From Pseudorhizobium tarimense (GTDB lineage: Bacteria > Pseudomonadota > Alphaproteobacteria > Rhizobiales > Rhizobiaceae), in assembly GCF_022968135.1 (NCBI RefSeq), contig NZ_JALJRA010000007.1, positions 1-64,000 of the forward strand: DNA of 64,000 nucleotides, in the 5' to 3' direction. Each line of letters begins with the position of its first letter. Position 1 is the stretch's first letter. The notes beneath the pieces are model-generated. The model was given only the letters and a program-made list of their open reading frames with translations. It was not told the DNA's origin and did not search any database. The position numbers and the translations under genes were made by a program. Shown here in pieces: positions 17,420-25,787 of the stretch.

Positions 17420-17671
17420 TCAGCCTCCGTCGAGTCGCCAGCGAATTGATTCCCTGATGAAGTCGATATGTCTTCCAGGAATGCCGGGAACATGCCCGCC
17501 CGCAACTTGCCTCCACAGTTCCAACGTGGCGGGATACCGATGCCGCTCGCAAGCTTCGCTGATGAATGTGTTGGCACCTCCGGACAGCTTTCCGAGCGCC
17601 GCTCCCAACTCCTCCAATGCGTTCATAATATCGTAGACGGCTCTACTTTCTTTTGGGGTGAGATTAGTCAT
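17420..17671 (-). CDS. Unknown small protein
   Basis: An 83-aa protein, MTNLTPKESRAVYDIMNALEELGAALGKLSGG..., mostly helical with one Cys. The start at 17671 has GGAG 7 nt upstream. It is the last of a leftward group of small genes (19225 to 17420) in the middle of the island. No family recognised; possibly regulatory or an accessory transfer protein. Confidence 0.55.
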   Translation of the reverse strand: MTNLTPKESRAVYDIMNALEELGAALGKLSGGANTFISEACERHRYPATLELWRQVAGGHVPGIPGRHIDFIRESIRWRLDGG

Positions 17672-17831
17672 AGTCGCTCCAAAATTGGTTGATTTGAGTA
17701 TGCGGAGGATATCCAAGGCTCCTTGGCCAGGGCTTCTCACTCCGGTGTTCGTTGATACGACGTTTGAAGTCTATCCGCGTACCTCGCGGATGGTGTTGGC
17801 CACACCCAACCAGTCGGGTGTGACATCGGTA

Positions 17832-18164
17832 TCAGCGCCTCATGATGGCGAGCGCGACGGCTGTCGCGTTGTCGCCGTAGGTATGGTCGAGACGCCGCCA
17901 TGTTCGCTCGTCTGAAATCTCGTCGGCCTGCCGTGAAAAGTCAGCGGCGTGAAGCATCGCCTGAAGCACCGGGAGTTCGCCAGTCGAGAGGACACCCGCA
18001 ATCTCCTTCGCCTTCTTGACCATGTGTCCTACGTTTCGGTCGTTTGCTGCCTGGAAACGGGAGCTGTAGTCGTCCCAGCTGTGGCAGCTGCCGACGTCGA
18101 AACCGAGCCTGCGAGCCATATCTCGAATAGGGGTCAGGCTCTTCCATGTGTTGAAGTAGTCCAT
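17832..18164 (-). CDS. Unknown 110-aa protein
   Basis: Starts MDYFNTWKSLTPIRDMARRLGFDVGSCHSW, helical, with VKKAKEIAGVLSTGELPVLQAMLHAADF and a C-terminal GDNATAVALAIMRR. The SD AGGA, 7 nt before ATG 18164, selects this start over the longer open frame to 18395. No family recognised. Same direction as its neighbours. Confidence 0.55.
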   Translation of the reverse strand: MDYFNTWKSLTPIRDMARRLGFDVGSCHSWDDYSSRFQAANDRNVGHMVKKAKEIAGVLSTGELPVLQAMLHAADFSRQADEISDERTWRRLDHTYGDNATAVALAIMRR

Positions 18165-18234
18165 TGTAGATTCCTGTGTTCGATTGAGGTGTCTCCACCA
18201 CCCGTGGCCTTCGGTGTGGAGGCGGTGCCAATTT

Positions 18235-18471
18235 CTAAGGTAGAGAAAACAGTGATCGACGAGCCGCATTTTCAGCTGCTTGTCGTGCATCGGCGGCGGT
18301 TCGGGCAACGCCTCTAGCGATGAGATCGCAGGCCTCGACAACATCCCATACAAATTTGCCGCCGCTAGTCTCCGTCCAAACCAGATCAAGAACATGGTTG
18401 CCTGCGGCGAGACCCGCTGCCTCGCCGAAGACGTCTGGGTCCGGTCTCCAGGGAATGAAGCGTATCGTCAC
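18235..18471 (-). CDS. Unknown 78-aa protein
   Basis: GTG start with GAGGAG 9 nt upstream; VTIRFIPWRPDPDVFGEAAGLAAGNHVLDLVWTE..., then a helical VVEACDLIARGVARTAADARQAAENA end. No family recognised. It lies 70 bp upstream of the 110-aa gene on the same strand. Confidence 0.5.
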   Translation of the reverse strand: MTIRFIPWRPDPDVFGEAAGLAAGNHVLDLVWTETSGGKFVWDVVEACDLIARGVARTAADARQAAENAARRSLFSLP

Positions 18472-18735
18472 TCTTCTGTCTCCTCTACTGGTGCAGAGAA
18501 GCTGGGAGTACTTCTGTTGGCCCTATTGACGGCTGGTCCGCCCCGCCGGGCTGAATTTTTGCAGTACATTATGAGTCTCACTTTAATTTAACATAGCTTC
18601 GCCGTCCGCCGGAAAGTGTAAGGTCCGGCGTTGCTAGACTGAGGTTCTCCAGATTAGGAGAATGGCTGTATAATGATAGGAAAGACCGAAATTGGCAAAT
18701 TATTAAGGTCCAGAAATTCAAATCATTTCAATATC

Positions 18736-18969
18736 TTAATTCAAGACGTCATCGGTGTCTGAGGTCTTGATTTGCGCAATAGATGCTTGCAGACGCGAGT
18801 TCTTGAATTCCTCGGAAAATAAGAAACGGGAGAGACGTGCCGCGAACATGATCGCCCCTGCCGAAGCGCCAATCATCGCAGCGACGTGTGGTGCCTTGAT
18901 CGAGGCGGTGTAGAGCAACGAGAAGATTGTCATGGCCGCCGGAATAGACAGGATGCGAAGTGCCAACAT
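18736..18969 (-). CDS. Small membrane protein
   Basis: A 77-aa protein with two hydrophobic segments (LALRILSIPAAMTIFSLLYT and VAAMIGASAGAIMFAARLSR) and a charged tail. The SD GGAGAGG upstream of ATG 18969 supports the start. It follows the 79-aa gene by 16 bp, so the two are likely cotranscribed. Function unknown. Confidence 0.55.
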   Translation of the reverse strand: MLALRILSIPAAMTIFSLLYTASIKAPHVAAMIGASAGAIMFAARLSRFLFSEEFKNSRLQASIAQIKTSDTDDVLN

Positions 18970-18985
18970 TATTGCCTCTCCTGAC

Positions 18986-19225
18986 TTATGCGGTGTCACG
19001 AAAGCGATGGAATGCCTCAATGCCATCACGTTGAATCTTGTGGCGCATCTCGTCGGCAGCGCCGGGGATGCGGGAACGACGGATGAGGTGCCTTTCTGAC
19101 GTCTTGGCATCTAGCCTGTAGAGCGAGGCGAGGTAGCATAGGTAGCCACCCGAGGCATCCCTCTGGTTAACCTCCTCGACCTGAACAGCGAAGGCAAGAC
19201 CCGGAATAGTTGTTGTCTTGATCAT
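18986..19225 (-). CDS. Unknown 79-aa protein
   Basis: MIKTTTIPGLAFAVQVEEVNQRDASGGYLCYLASLYRLD..., then an Arg/His-rich part (RHLIRRSRIPGAADEMRHKI). AAAGGA 8 nt before the ATG. Probably first gene of the leftward set. An A+T-rich stretch upstream (19240-19275) is the likely promoter. No family recognised. Confidence 0.5.
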   Translation of the reverse strand: MIKTTTIPGLAFAVQVEEVNQRDASGGYLCYLASLYRLDAKTSERHLIRRSRIPGAADEMRHKIQRDGIEAFHRFRDTA

Positions 19226-20053
19226 GGCGGTGTCCTTTTGCTCCGCATTTTCTGATAAACTGTATCATTCGATGTATTTCGAGCCCAGGATTGGACGCGG
19301 TATGGTTGTGTCGTCCCGGGCCGTCAGTGAATCGGACCCATAAAGTTTTAGGTGTTGAAATAACGGGTGTTCCCAGTTCGATCCGGCCGGAGGCGCGATC
19401 GGACCCGCACGGCAGTGCGCCTTGATGTTCCCCGTACCGATAGCCCAATGAAGGGCGTCGTTTGGAGTGCCGGTCATCCGAAGGAACGCAACGGAGTGGA
19501 GGACGGTCCTACCGTTGACGGAGTGAGAACGATGGCAGGCTTGGCGGCTAGGTTTGGGATTGGGATATGGAGGTACTCCGACCCCTCCAACCGTATATTA
19601 GTACTGTGTGAGGCCGTATACGCGCCCCTACAGTACCGCTTCCACGCCCAGATGGCTCGTGAGCCATCCTCATGCTGGAACCGCACCCCACAACTGAGAT
19701 GAGCATATCGGAGCGGCAAGCATAGCGACCCCGCTGGCGGGGATGACGCGGGAATTCGCGCATGCCGAGACCGGAGGCTGGGGTAGCCGTAGGAGGTTCA
19801 GCATAGCGCTGCCGGCACGGCAGGAACCGGGACCGACTGCTCCCGGCGAGGCATTTCCTACGAGGGAGAAGCCCTGCTGCAGCGAGAGACAAATCGAGCC
19901 GTTTTGGTTCCAGTTTGATCGTCCGACTGCGGCAACGTCGGCTCCGCGGATTGGGTTGGCGTGCATAATCATGTGTCCATCGAGTAAAGGCCATTTGAAG
20001 AGCTCGGAGCGACCTGTTACCGCTTGAGTAAAAGCTAGCGAATCGGACATGGG
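19226..20053. other. Long mostly non-coding stretch before the R-M gene
   Basis: About 830 bp. One leftward candidate gene, 19670-20050 (126 aa, starting MSDSLAFTQAVTGRSELFKW), has GAGAGG about 8 nt before its ATG and is listed separately. Other open frames lack a SD or family likeness. The stretch holds the upstream region of both the leftward small genes and the R-M gene. It could also contain the element's oriT, which I could not locate. Confidence 0.4.
19670..20050 (-). CDS. Candidate small gene divergent from the R-M gene
   Basis: 126 codons, MSDSLAFTQAVTGRSELFKW... with a Ser/Ala/Gly-rich second half. The start has a GAGAGG box, but that box lies inside the start of the R-M reading frame, so it may be chance. 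No HTH typical of an R-M controller protein is visible. Weakly supported. Confidence 0.25.
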   Translation of the reverse strand: MSDSLAFTQAVTGRSELFKWPLLDGHMIMHANPIRGADVAAVGRSNWNQNGSICLSLQQGFSLVGNASPGAVGPGSCRAGSAMLNLLRLPQPPVSACANSRVIPASGVAMLAAPICSSQLWGAVPA

Positions 20054-23000
20054 ATGGACCTCTCTAATCTCGAAACATTTGCCGAATCCCTGAAGACTAA
20101 GTTTTCGCTTCCAGGCTTGGCTTCGCCCGAAGATCAATTGAAACCCGTTGTCGCTGATCTACTGAGGCTCGCCGGTGCTTCATACGGACTAGCAGTCGAC
20201 ACGCGCACGGAAGCACACCTATCGGAGCATAAGGTCCGTCCAGACATCGCTGTTTACGTCGGCGGGCTGATCTGCGGCTATATTGAGCTGAAGGCCCCGG
20301 GTCTCGGAGCCGATGCAACAAGGCTCAAAGGTGAGCACAACAAGAACCAATGGGAGAAACTCAAGGGTCTGCCAAACCTGATTTACACAGACGGGCGGGA
20401 GTGGGCTCTTTACCGCGCAGGCGAGCTCCCTGACGGCCAGCCCCTAGTTCGACTTCAGGCCGATCCGATCGGAGCAGGTAAAGCGGCCGTCAGCAAGGTC
20501 GATGCCGAAGAGCTGGAACGGCTATTCCGTGACTTTCTGAGTTGGCAGCCGAGTGTCCCCCATACCCCCTCAGCTCTCGCAAAGTATCTCGCTCCCCTCA
20601 GCCGTTTTTTGAGATTAGAAGTAGAAAGTGCGCTTGAACAAACCGGCTCCGCAGTCGAGCTTCTGGCCAATGAATGGCGACAGTTCTTCTTTCCTGCCGC
20701 CGACAATGCGAAGTTCGCGGATGCCTACGCCCAAACAGTAACCTATGCCATGCTCCTGGCGCGCTTGTCTGGAGCGACAAGGCTGGACCCGTCCGAGGCC
20801 GCCAAGACGCTCGACAAGAACAACGGCCTTCTCGCCCGCACACTGGAACTTCTCGGGCAGCCGGAGGCTCGCAAAGAGTTGTCGGTTGGCTTCGAGCTGC
20901 TGCAACGCTCTCTCGAAGCGCTCGACCCGTTTGACTTCATGAAGTCGAAGCCTGATTTGTGGCTTTATTTCTACGAGGACTTCCTTGCAGCCTATGATCC
21001 CAAGCTAAGGAAAGACTACGGTGTCTATTATACCCCGCGTGAAGTCGTGGAGTTACAAGTGCGGCTTGCTGGAGAGCTTCTAACGAGTCGGTTTGGCAAG
21101 AAGCTTGGCTTTGCCGACGATGGCGTAGTCTTCCTTGATCCAGCGGTTGGTACTGGGACTTATCCTGTCGCGGCGGTGAAGCATGGGCTGGAAAAGGTCC
21201 GGGCACGATCTGGTGCGGGGGCGGTGCCTGCTCGGGCGCGGCAGATGGCCGATAATATGCACGGGTTTGAGGTATTGGTGGGCCCTTATGCGGTTGCGCA
21301 TCTGCGGCTGACCCAGGCGCTAGAAGGCGCGATCAACGACGCTAAGGAGACAGGCCAGCCAGAGGAGAAGCTGGGTAAGCGTTTGAACATCTATCTAGCC
21401 GACACTCTGGAAAGCCCGAACAAAGCTCCACCGGGAGGACTTGATCTAACACATAAGGCGCTGACGCAGGAACATGAGGCCGCGCGCAGAGTGAAGCAGG
21501 GGGGGGACATACTTGTGTGCCTCGGCAACCCGCCCTACGACCGCCAGACCATTGAGGATGGCGATACGACCACGCACCGGAAAGGCGGCTGGGTGCGGTT
21601 CGGAGATCAAGTAAAGGGCGCGGCAAATCAAGAAGAACAGGGTGAACGTGCGATCTTTAAGGATTTCACAGAGCCGGCAACGAAAAGCGGGGCCGGCGTC
21701 CACCTCAAGAACCTCTACAACGATTATGTCTACTTCTGGCGTTGGGCGCTGTGGCGGCTGTTCGAGCAGCAGGATTGTGGCGGAATTGTCACTTTCATTA
21801 CGGCATCCAGCTACGTGGCGGGACCGGGGTTCCTGGGGGTGCGCGAAGTGATGCGGCGGACCTTCGATGAATTGTGGATCATTGACCTCGGAGGTGACAA
21901 TCTCGGCACGCGTAAGACCCCAAACGTATTCAATATCCAGACTCCGGTCGCGATTGCCGTTGGTGTAAGAGCTGCGAAACCCTCGCCAGACAAGCCGGCG
22001 AAGGTACGCTATGCAAAAATCAGTGGTGATACGCGGCAAGCCAAGCTGAATCACTTGGAGGCGGTCTCCGGTTTCGGCGAGATCGTTTGGCGCGACTGCC
22101 CTGATGAGTGGCACAAACCTTTCTTGCCGATCGGGCAAGGGGATTTCACATCATGGCCAGAGATCACGGCTCTATTTCCGTTGTCGCTCAATGGCGTTCA
22201 ATACAAACGGCACTGGCCTATCGGTGAGACAGTCGATGTCCTAAGAGCTAGATGGGATCGATTAGCCAATTCGAAGCAGGCCGATCGCAAGAGTTTGTTC
22301 CGAGAAACTGCAGGCTGGAAAGTCACCAAGGTCGTGAGGGACGAATTGCCCGGCAAAGGCCAGCCGTCCATCTTCGGGGTGGACGAGACCTCTGAAATGC
22401 CTACTGCTGTGCCATTTAACTATCGGTCTTTCGATAGGCATCTTGCACTATACGACTTTCGCTTGGGCGATCGCCTGCGTCCTCCACTCTGGCGAATGCA
22501 TGGAGAAAATCAGGTCTATTTTACCACGCTGCTGTCGACCGCACTCGGTTTCGGGCAAGGGCTGGTTGCCTGTTCCGCTATCCCCGATCTTCACCATTTT
22601 CGAGGCTCCTTCGGCGGGAAAGACGTGATCCCTCTTTATCGAGATCACTCTGGAACTGAAGCGAACGTAACCGTGGGCCTGTTGGATGTGGTAGGCAAAG
22701 CCTATAACGCTACGCCCACTGCAGAGGACTTGGCCGCCTATGTTTACGCGATCCTCGGTGGACAGTCCTATACCCGCCGCTTCTGGAACGAGCTAGAAAC
22801 CTCAGGCCCCCGCGTGCCCATCACCAAGGATTCAATCATCTTTGGAAAAGCAGTGGAGCTCGGCCGCAGGCTCATCTGGCTGCATACGTACGCGGAGCGG
22901 TTCCGGGACGCAGAACGGGGAGACGAGGTCCCGCAGGGCAAGGCGACTACAATCAAAGGCGTTTCGAGTGATACGGCCAATTATCCAGAGCAATTCGGCT

Positions 23001-23425
23001 ACGATGCTGTCGCGCGCGAAATCCATGTGGGCGATGGTCGTTTCGGTCCCGTCCTACCCGAAGTATGGGAATTCGAGGTCTCCGGGCTGAAAGTCGTGCA
23101 GTCATGGCTCGGCTATCGGATGAAGAAGCGCGCGGGCAAAAAATCTTCACCGCTGGATGACATCCGCCCCGAACGTTGGACTGCGCGCATGAGCGACGAG
23201 CTTCTGGAGCTCTTGTGGGTTCTGGAAGCGACCTTGGCGATGGAGCCAGAGTTAGAGAAGGCCCTTGACGACGTCGCGGCCGGTCCCTGTTTCACAGAAG
23301 CCGAGCTGCCTACGCCCAAGCCCGAGGAGCGCAAGGCTCCCGGCACTGTGAGCGCTGTTGGCGGCCTGCTTGAGCTGATGGGGATCGAGCAGGAAGATGA
23401 TGGAGACGACGACGGAGATGACTAA
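20054..23425 (+). CDS. Fused restriction-modification enzyme (type ISP / IIG-like)
   Basis: A 1123-aa single-chain endonuclease and N6-adenine methyltransferase. Residues 1-130 carry a PD-(D/E)xK nuclease: Asp64 in VRPDIAVYV and Glu78-x-Lys80 in YIELKAPG. A helical coupler leads to KDYGVYYTPREVVELQV, motif I FLDPAVGTGTYP (Asp362) and motif IV LGNPPYDRQ (Asn492). The last 500 residues are the type ISP-like target-recognition region, ending in an acidic EQEDDGDDDGDD tail. There is no SF2 helicase domain as in true type ISP enzymes, so it should cut without translocation. A run of eight G (21499-21506) sits 20 bp before the NPPY codons. It protects the host or favours retention of the island. 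Confidence 0.85.
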   Translation: MDLSNLETFAESLKTKFSLPGLASPEDQLKPVVADLLRLAGASYGLAVDTRTEAHLSEHKVRPDIAVYVGGLICGYIELKAPGLGADATRLKGEHNKNQWEKLKGLPNLIYTDGREWALYRAGELPDGQPLVRLQADPIGAGKAAVSKVDAEELERLFRDFLSWQPSVPHTPSALAKYLAPLSRFLRLEVESALEQTGSAVELLANEWRQFFFPAADNAKFADAYAQTVTYAMLLARLSGATRLDPSEAAKTLDKNNGLLARTLELLGQPEARKELSVGFELLQRSLEALDPFDFMKSKPDLWLYFYEDFLAAYDPKLRKDYGVYYTPREVVELQVRLAGELLTSRFGKKLGFADDGVVFLDPAVGTGTYPVAAVKHGLEKVRARSGAGAVPARARQMADNMHGFEVLVGPYAVAHLRLTQALEGAINDAKETGQPEEKLGKRLNIYLADTLESPNKAPPGGLDLTHKALTQEHEAARRVKQGGDILVCLGNPPYDRQTIEDGDTTTHRKGGWVRFGDQVKGAANQEEQGERAIFKDFTEPATKSGAGVHLKNLYNDYVYFWRWALWRLFEQQDCGGIVTFITASSYVAGPGFLGVREVMRRTFDELWIIDLGGDNLGTRKTPNVFNIQTPVAIAVGVRAAKPSPDKPAKVRYAKISGDTRQAKLNHLEAVSGFGEIVWRDCPDEWHKPFLPIGQGDFTSWPEITALFPLSLNGVQYKRHWPIGETVDVLRARWDRLANSKQADRKSLFRETAGWKVTKVVRDELPGKGQPSIFGVDETSEMPTAVPFNYRSFDRHLALYDFRLGDRLRPPLWRMHGENQVYFTTLLSTALGFGQGLVACSAIPDLHHFRGSFGGKDVIPLYRDHSGTEANVTVGLLDVVGKAYNATPTAEDLAAYVYAILGGQSYTRRFWNELETSGPRVPITKDSIIFGKAVELGRRLIWLHTYAERFRDAERGDEVPQGKATTIKGVSSDTANYPEQFGYDAVAREIHVGDGRFGPVLPEVWEFEVSGLKVVQSWLGYRMKKRAGKKSSPLDDIRPERWTARMSDELLELLWVLEATLAMEPELEKALDDVAAGPCFTEAELPTPKPEERKAPGTVSAVGGLLELMGIEQEDDGDDDGDD

Positions 23426-23480
23426 CTAGCAACTGGCGGGCGGGACTATGGCCTGCCAAAGCTTTGCCGCGCCTAAGTAT

Positions 23481-23640
23481 TCAGCCCCGCTCCCTCGTCA
23501 GCTCAAGCAGGCCGCCAAAGGCGAGATGACGGAGGTCCATGCGCTCCCATTTATCGGCAAAGTACAGCAGCACGTCTCTATGGTTTCGGTACGTACCGAA
23601 AATTGAAGAAGGCAGGTCCCGCTGCGGAGGGCCACCAAGT
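23481..23640 (-). pseudogene. Possible C-terminal gene fragment
   Basis: The minus frame reads HRDVLLYFADKWERMDLRHLAFGGLLELTRERG before its stop at 23481. This looks like the end of a folded protein, but no start or upstream domain joins it. The frame also crosses the palindrome at 23584-23601. It may be a remnant left by insertion of the neighbouring genes. Confidence 0.25.
23584..23601. repeat. Perfect 18-bp palindrome
   Basis: TTTCGGTACGTACCGAAA is its own reverse complement. It lies between two convergent genes, 160 bp after the R-M stop and 100 bp beyond the end of the 470-aa gene, without a following T-run. So an operator or recombination site is more likely than a terminator. Confidence 0.6.
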
Positions 23641-23700
23641 AATTTCCCTACTATATAAGAAAAACGGGACACGGTTTCGTAAGAGTTTGAAAAGACCGAA

Positions 23701-25113
23701 CTATGCGGCTTTGTTTGTCGTTTCGGCCTCGCCAGTCTCTCCGTCGGAAACTGGAAGATAGCCAGCGAGAACCTGCTCGTTCGGGGCCCGCCATTCTCCC
23801 GCCTTCTCAAGTTCGAGCATACGCGGCAGGTCTTTTTGGATGTCGTCGTAGTACTCGCCGCTGGTTTCCAGCCAGTCCCGGATATAGGCCAGCCGCGCGA
23901 AGCTCATTGGTGCGGTGACCGCCGTCTTGTCCATGAACTCAAGAACGAAGTCCGCCATCTGAAACGCGTCAAAGGCTGGGTCGAATCCCCTGACATAGCT
24001 TTTCAGGTCGGTAAGGACCTTCCCCAGACGCCGGGCTGCCGCTCGAACCTCAGGATCGACGATTTTGCGCGAAAGGTCGAAGAGGTTTCTGCCCATATCG
24101 TCGCCGGAATACGAGTGATATGCGCGCACGATCCAAGGCAACAAGGGTGTCGGGTCTAGTAGCAGGCGCTCAAACCGGAAGATGGCGTCCAGGCGTTCGA
24201 GGGGAAAAAAGTGGCCAGTCACGCTCATGTCGATGATGGACATGACGTCAACGAGGACGGGGTCGGCCCAGAAGTACCGTTGTCCCGATCCGACGTCGGG
24301 CGAAGGGAGGCGTATGGCGATGTAACGACGACGACGCTTCTCCTCGTCGATCCAGGTGATGGCGTTCGATAGCCCTAAGAAGCGGCGTCCTCGCAGGACG
24401 GCACAAACATCGTCGGAGGAGACGATGCAATAGCCCAATCCTGCACCACTAACCTCACGAAGCAAAACCTTGAGTCTCTTCACTCGTGAGCTCTGCGTGG
24501 TGGGAGGCACCGGCCGTCGTTCGTCACCATCCCAGAGGGCACTGCTCAGGCGTCCGAGCTGGATGATCCCCGCGGCGTTTCGGTCGAAGGTTTCGTCCAG
24601 AATGGCCACCAGCCGCTGGGCGGACTTCGACAACTTTGAAATTTTCGTCTGACGCCGAGGCGCGATCCCCTGACGCAAGAGGTGTCTCGCGACGGTACTT
24701 TTCGATTGTCCGGTGAGACGGGAGGTATTTCGGACCGAGGCCCTGCCATAGATTTCTCCGGATATCTCATATGCCCCCGGGGTCATCAGGAAGTATGCTG
24801 CTCGCTCTTCGCGGCGGCGCTGCGGCCGGTAGCGAGGCCTGTTGTACCTTTTCATTACCCAACGGACGACGGCTTCGATCAGGATTCGGTCATCTTCGCC
24901 GTCACTGCCGTGGGTCTCGCGCCAATCTCTCATGATGCCGTGACAGGCCAGACGGAGCTTCTCCTCATCCTTGCCGTTCTCGTTCACGAACGCATAAGCC
25001 GCCTTCCGCAAGGCATCAAACTTTTCTGGATTATCGCTCACGCCGATCACCTTGATTACATCCGCACTAAAATGGTGCGGCCGGAACTTCCTGAGATCAA
25101 GGGAGAAGTGCAC
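23701..25113 (-). CDS. Unknown 470-aa protein with helix-turn-helix, next to attR
   Basis: Starts (GTG) MHFSLDLRKFRPHHFSADVIKVIGV. A basic stretch (RYNRPRYRPQRRREERAAYFL) and a HTH-like block (NTSRLTGQSKSTVARHLLRQGIAPRR, about residues 130-155) suggest DNA binding. The middle has an alpha/beta part (GYCIVSSDDVCAVLRGRRFLGLSN) and the C-terminal half is helical. No family recognised. It is the last gene before attR and transcribed away from it. Replication, excision control or a defence effector are all possible. No SD is evident at the chosen start. Confidence 0.55.
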   Translation of the reverse strand: MHFSLDLRKFRPHHFSADVIKVIGVSDNPEKFDALRKAAYAFVNENGKDEEKLRLACHGIMRDWRETHGSDGEDDRILIEAVVRWVMKRYNRPRYRPQRRREERAAYFLMTPGAYEISGEIYGRASVRNTSRLTGQSKSTVARHLLRQGIAPRRQTKISKLSKSAQRLVAILDETFDRNAAGIIQLGRLSSALWDGDERRPVPPTTQSSRVKRLKVLLREVSGAGLGYCIVSSDDVCAVLRGRRFLGLSNAITWIDEEKRRRRYIAIRLPSPDVGSGQRYFWADPVLVDVMSIIDMSVTGHFFPLERLDAIFRFERLLLDPTPLLPWIVRAYHSYSGDDMGRNLFDLSRKIVDPEVRAAARRLGKVLTDLKSYVRGFDPAFDAFQMADFVLEFMDKTAVTAPMSFARLAYIRDWLETSGEYYDDIQKDLPRMLELEKAGEWRAPNEQVLAGYLPVSDGETGEAETTNKAA

Positions 25114-25203
25114 TATGAGGCGCTCGCAAAATCAGGGATGGACCGGACCCATGCCCTGTGGCGGAGCCGGTCGAGGGCGGCTTGACGCTCCAATGTTGAC
25201 AAT

Positions 25204-25222
25204 GTACCCAGTCATGTACCCA
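25204..25222 (+). promoter_or_regulatory. Paired GTACCCA boxes, likely integrase arm-type sites (right)
   Basis: GTACCCA at 25204-25210 and 25216-25222, 12 bp apart, 54 bp inside attR. Same sequence, spacing and orientation as the pair next to attL. Confidence 0.6.
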
Positions 25223-25276
25223 CCCGGGTGACGAGGCACAAAGAAATCAAATGTTTGTCGGCGGTTTGGCGGGCGG

Positions 25277-25294
25277 TCCCATCCTCTCCGCCAT
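25277..25294 (+). repeat. attR core
   Basis: Exact 18-bp copy of the tRNA-Ser 3' end found at 7021-7038. No tRNA body precedes it, so it marks the far end of the integrated element. Confidence 0.9.
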
Positions 25295-25311
25295 TCTCCT
25301 TCGGTCCGTTC

Positions 25312-25352
25312 TGGACACATGGGTTACGTTTTATTCCTGATACATAGGTAAC
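25312..25352 (+). repeat. IS481-like terminal sequence, copy 1
   Basis: The stretch starting GGACACATGGGTTACG resembles 28424-28460 (GGACACATAGGTAACG...) over about 40 bp with a small gap, in the same orientation. Together with transposase pieces nearby it looks like the end of an IS481-family element. Confidence 0.45.
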
Positions 25353-25419
25353 ACTTTTGGCCCGAACGGGTTGGGCAGGGTTCCAGTCTGCATGTCTCAT
25401 CATCAAAACACCCTAAATC

Positions 25420-25650
25420 TTAGTCCATGAAGCTTACCAGCCAGATGTGATCGTCGGTCTGCTTGATGCCGACGGTCTGGCCGGCGAAGACCCGGCTCAG
25501 ATTGGTGACGGTGACGGCCTTGTCGTGGAAGGGGTAATCGAACTCGGGCAGGCCGTCACAAGGGCGTGGCGAGTGCCGGTATCGCTCGACCGGGCAGGCC
25601 ATGGCGAGGGCCTGGTGCGGCGCAATAGTGGTAGCTTCCGCCCTTCCAGA
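25420..25650 (-). pseudogene. IS481-family transposase, C-terminal remnant
   Basis: The minus frame reads PHQALAMACPVERYRHSPRP, then GLPEFDYPFHDKAVTVTN, then a deletion of about 12 residues, then LSRVFAGQTVGIKQTDDHIWLVSFMD and stop. This is the C-terminal end of IS481/integrase-core transposases. The N-terminal two thirds and catalytic residues are absent. Confidence 0.75.
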
Positions 25651-25787
25651 CATTCGCACTCGCTGCGAAAACGGCTGCCTTGAGCCTGATCTGGTCACTG
25701 CCGTAGAGCGTCGGCAACAATGCAGGAGGAGCGAACAGGTCCGAGCTAATCGCCGGTCCTATCCGCAAGCAGTAAACCTATGTTCGC

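Larger units (their letters stand above)
7021..25294 (+). mobile_element. tRNA-Ser-integrated mobilizable genomic island (IME), about 18.3 kb
   Basis: The element is bounded by an exact 18-bp direct repeat, TCCCATCCTCTCCGCCAT, at 7021-7038 (the end of tRNA-Ser) and 25277-25294. The first gene inside is a tyrosine integrase that points inward. It carries a relaxase operon, a restriction-modification gene, defence-like genes and many unknowns. No VirB4/TraU, VirB11, VirD4/TraD-type coupling protein or pilus genes are present. By definition this makes it an integrative and mobilizable element that needs a helper conjugative system. Genes inside have no counterpart in the housekeeping runs on either side. 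Confidence 0.9.

Noticed and set aside
19743..20027. 94-codon plus frame before the R-M gene as a controller (C) protein
   Set aside because: No helix-turn-helix and no SD; composition is unlike a protein.
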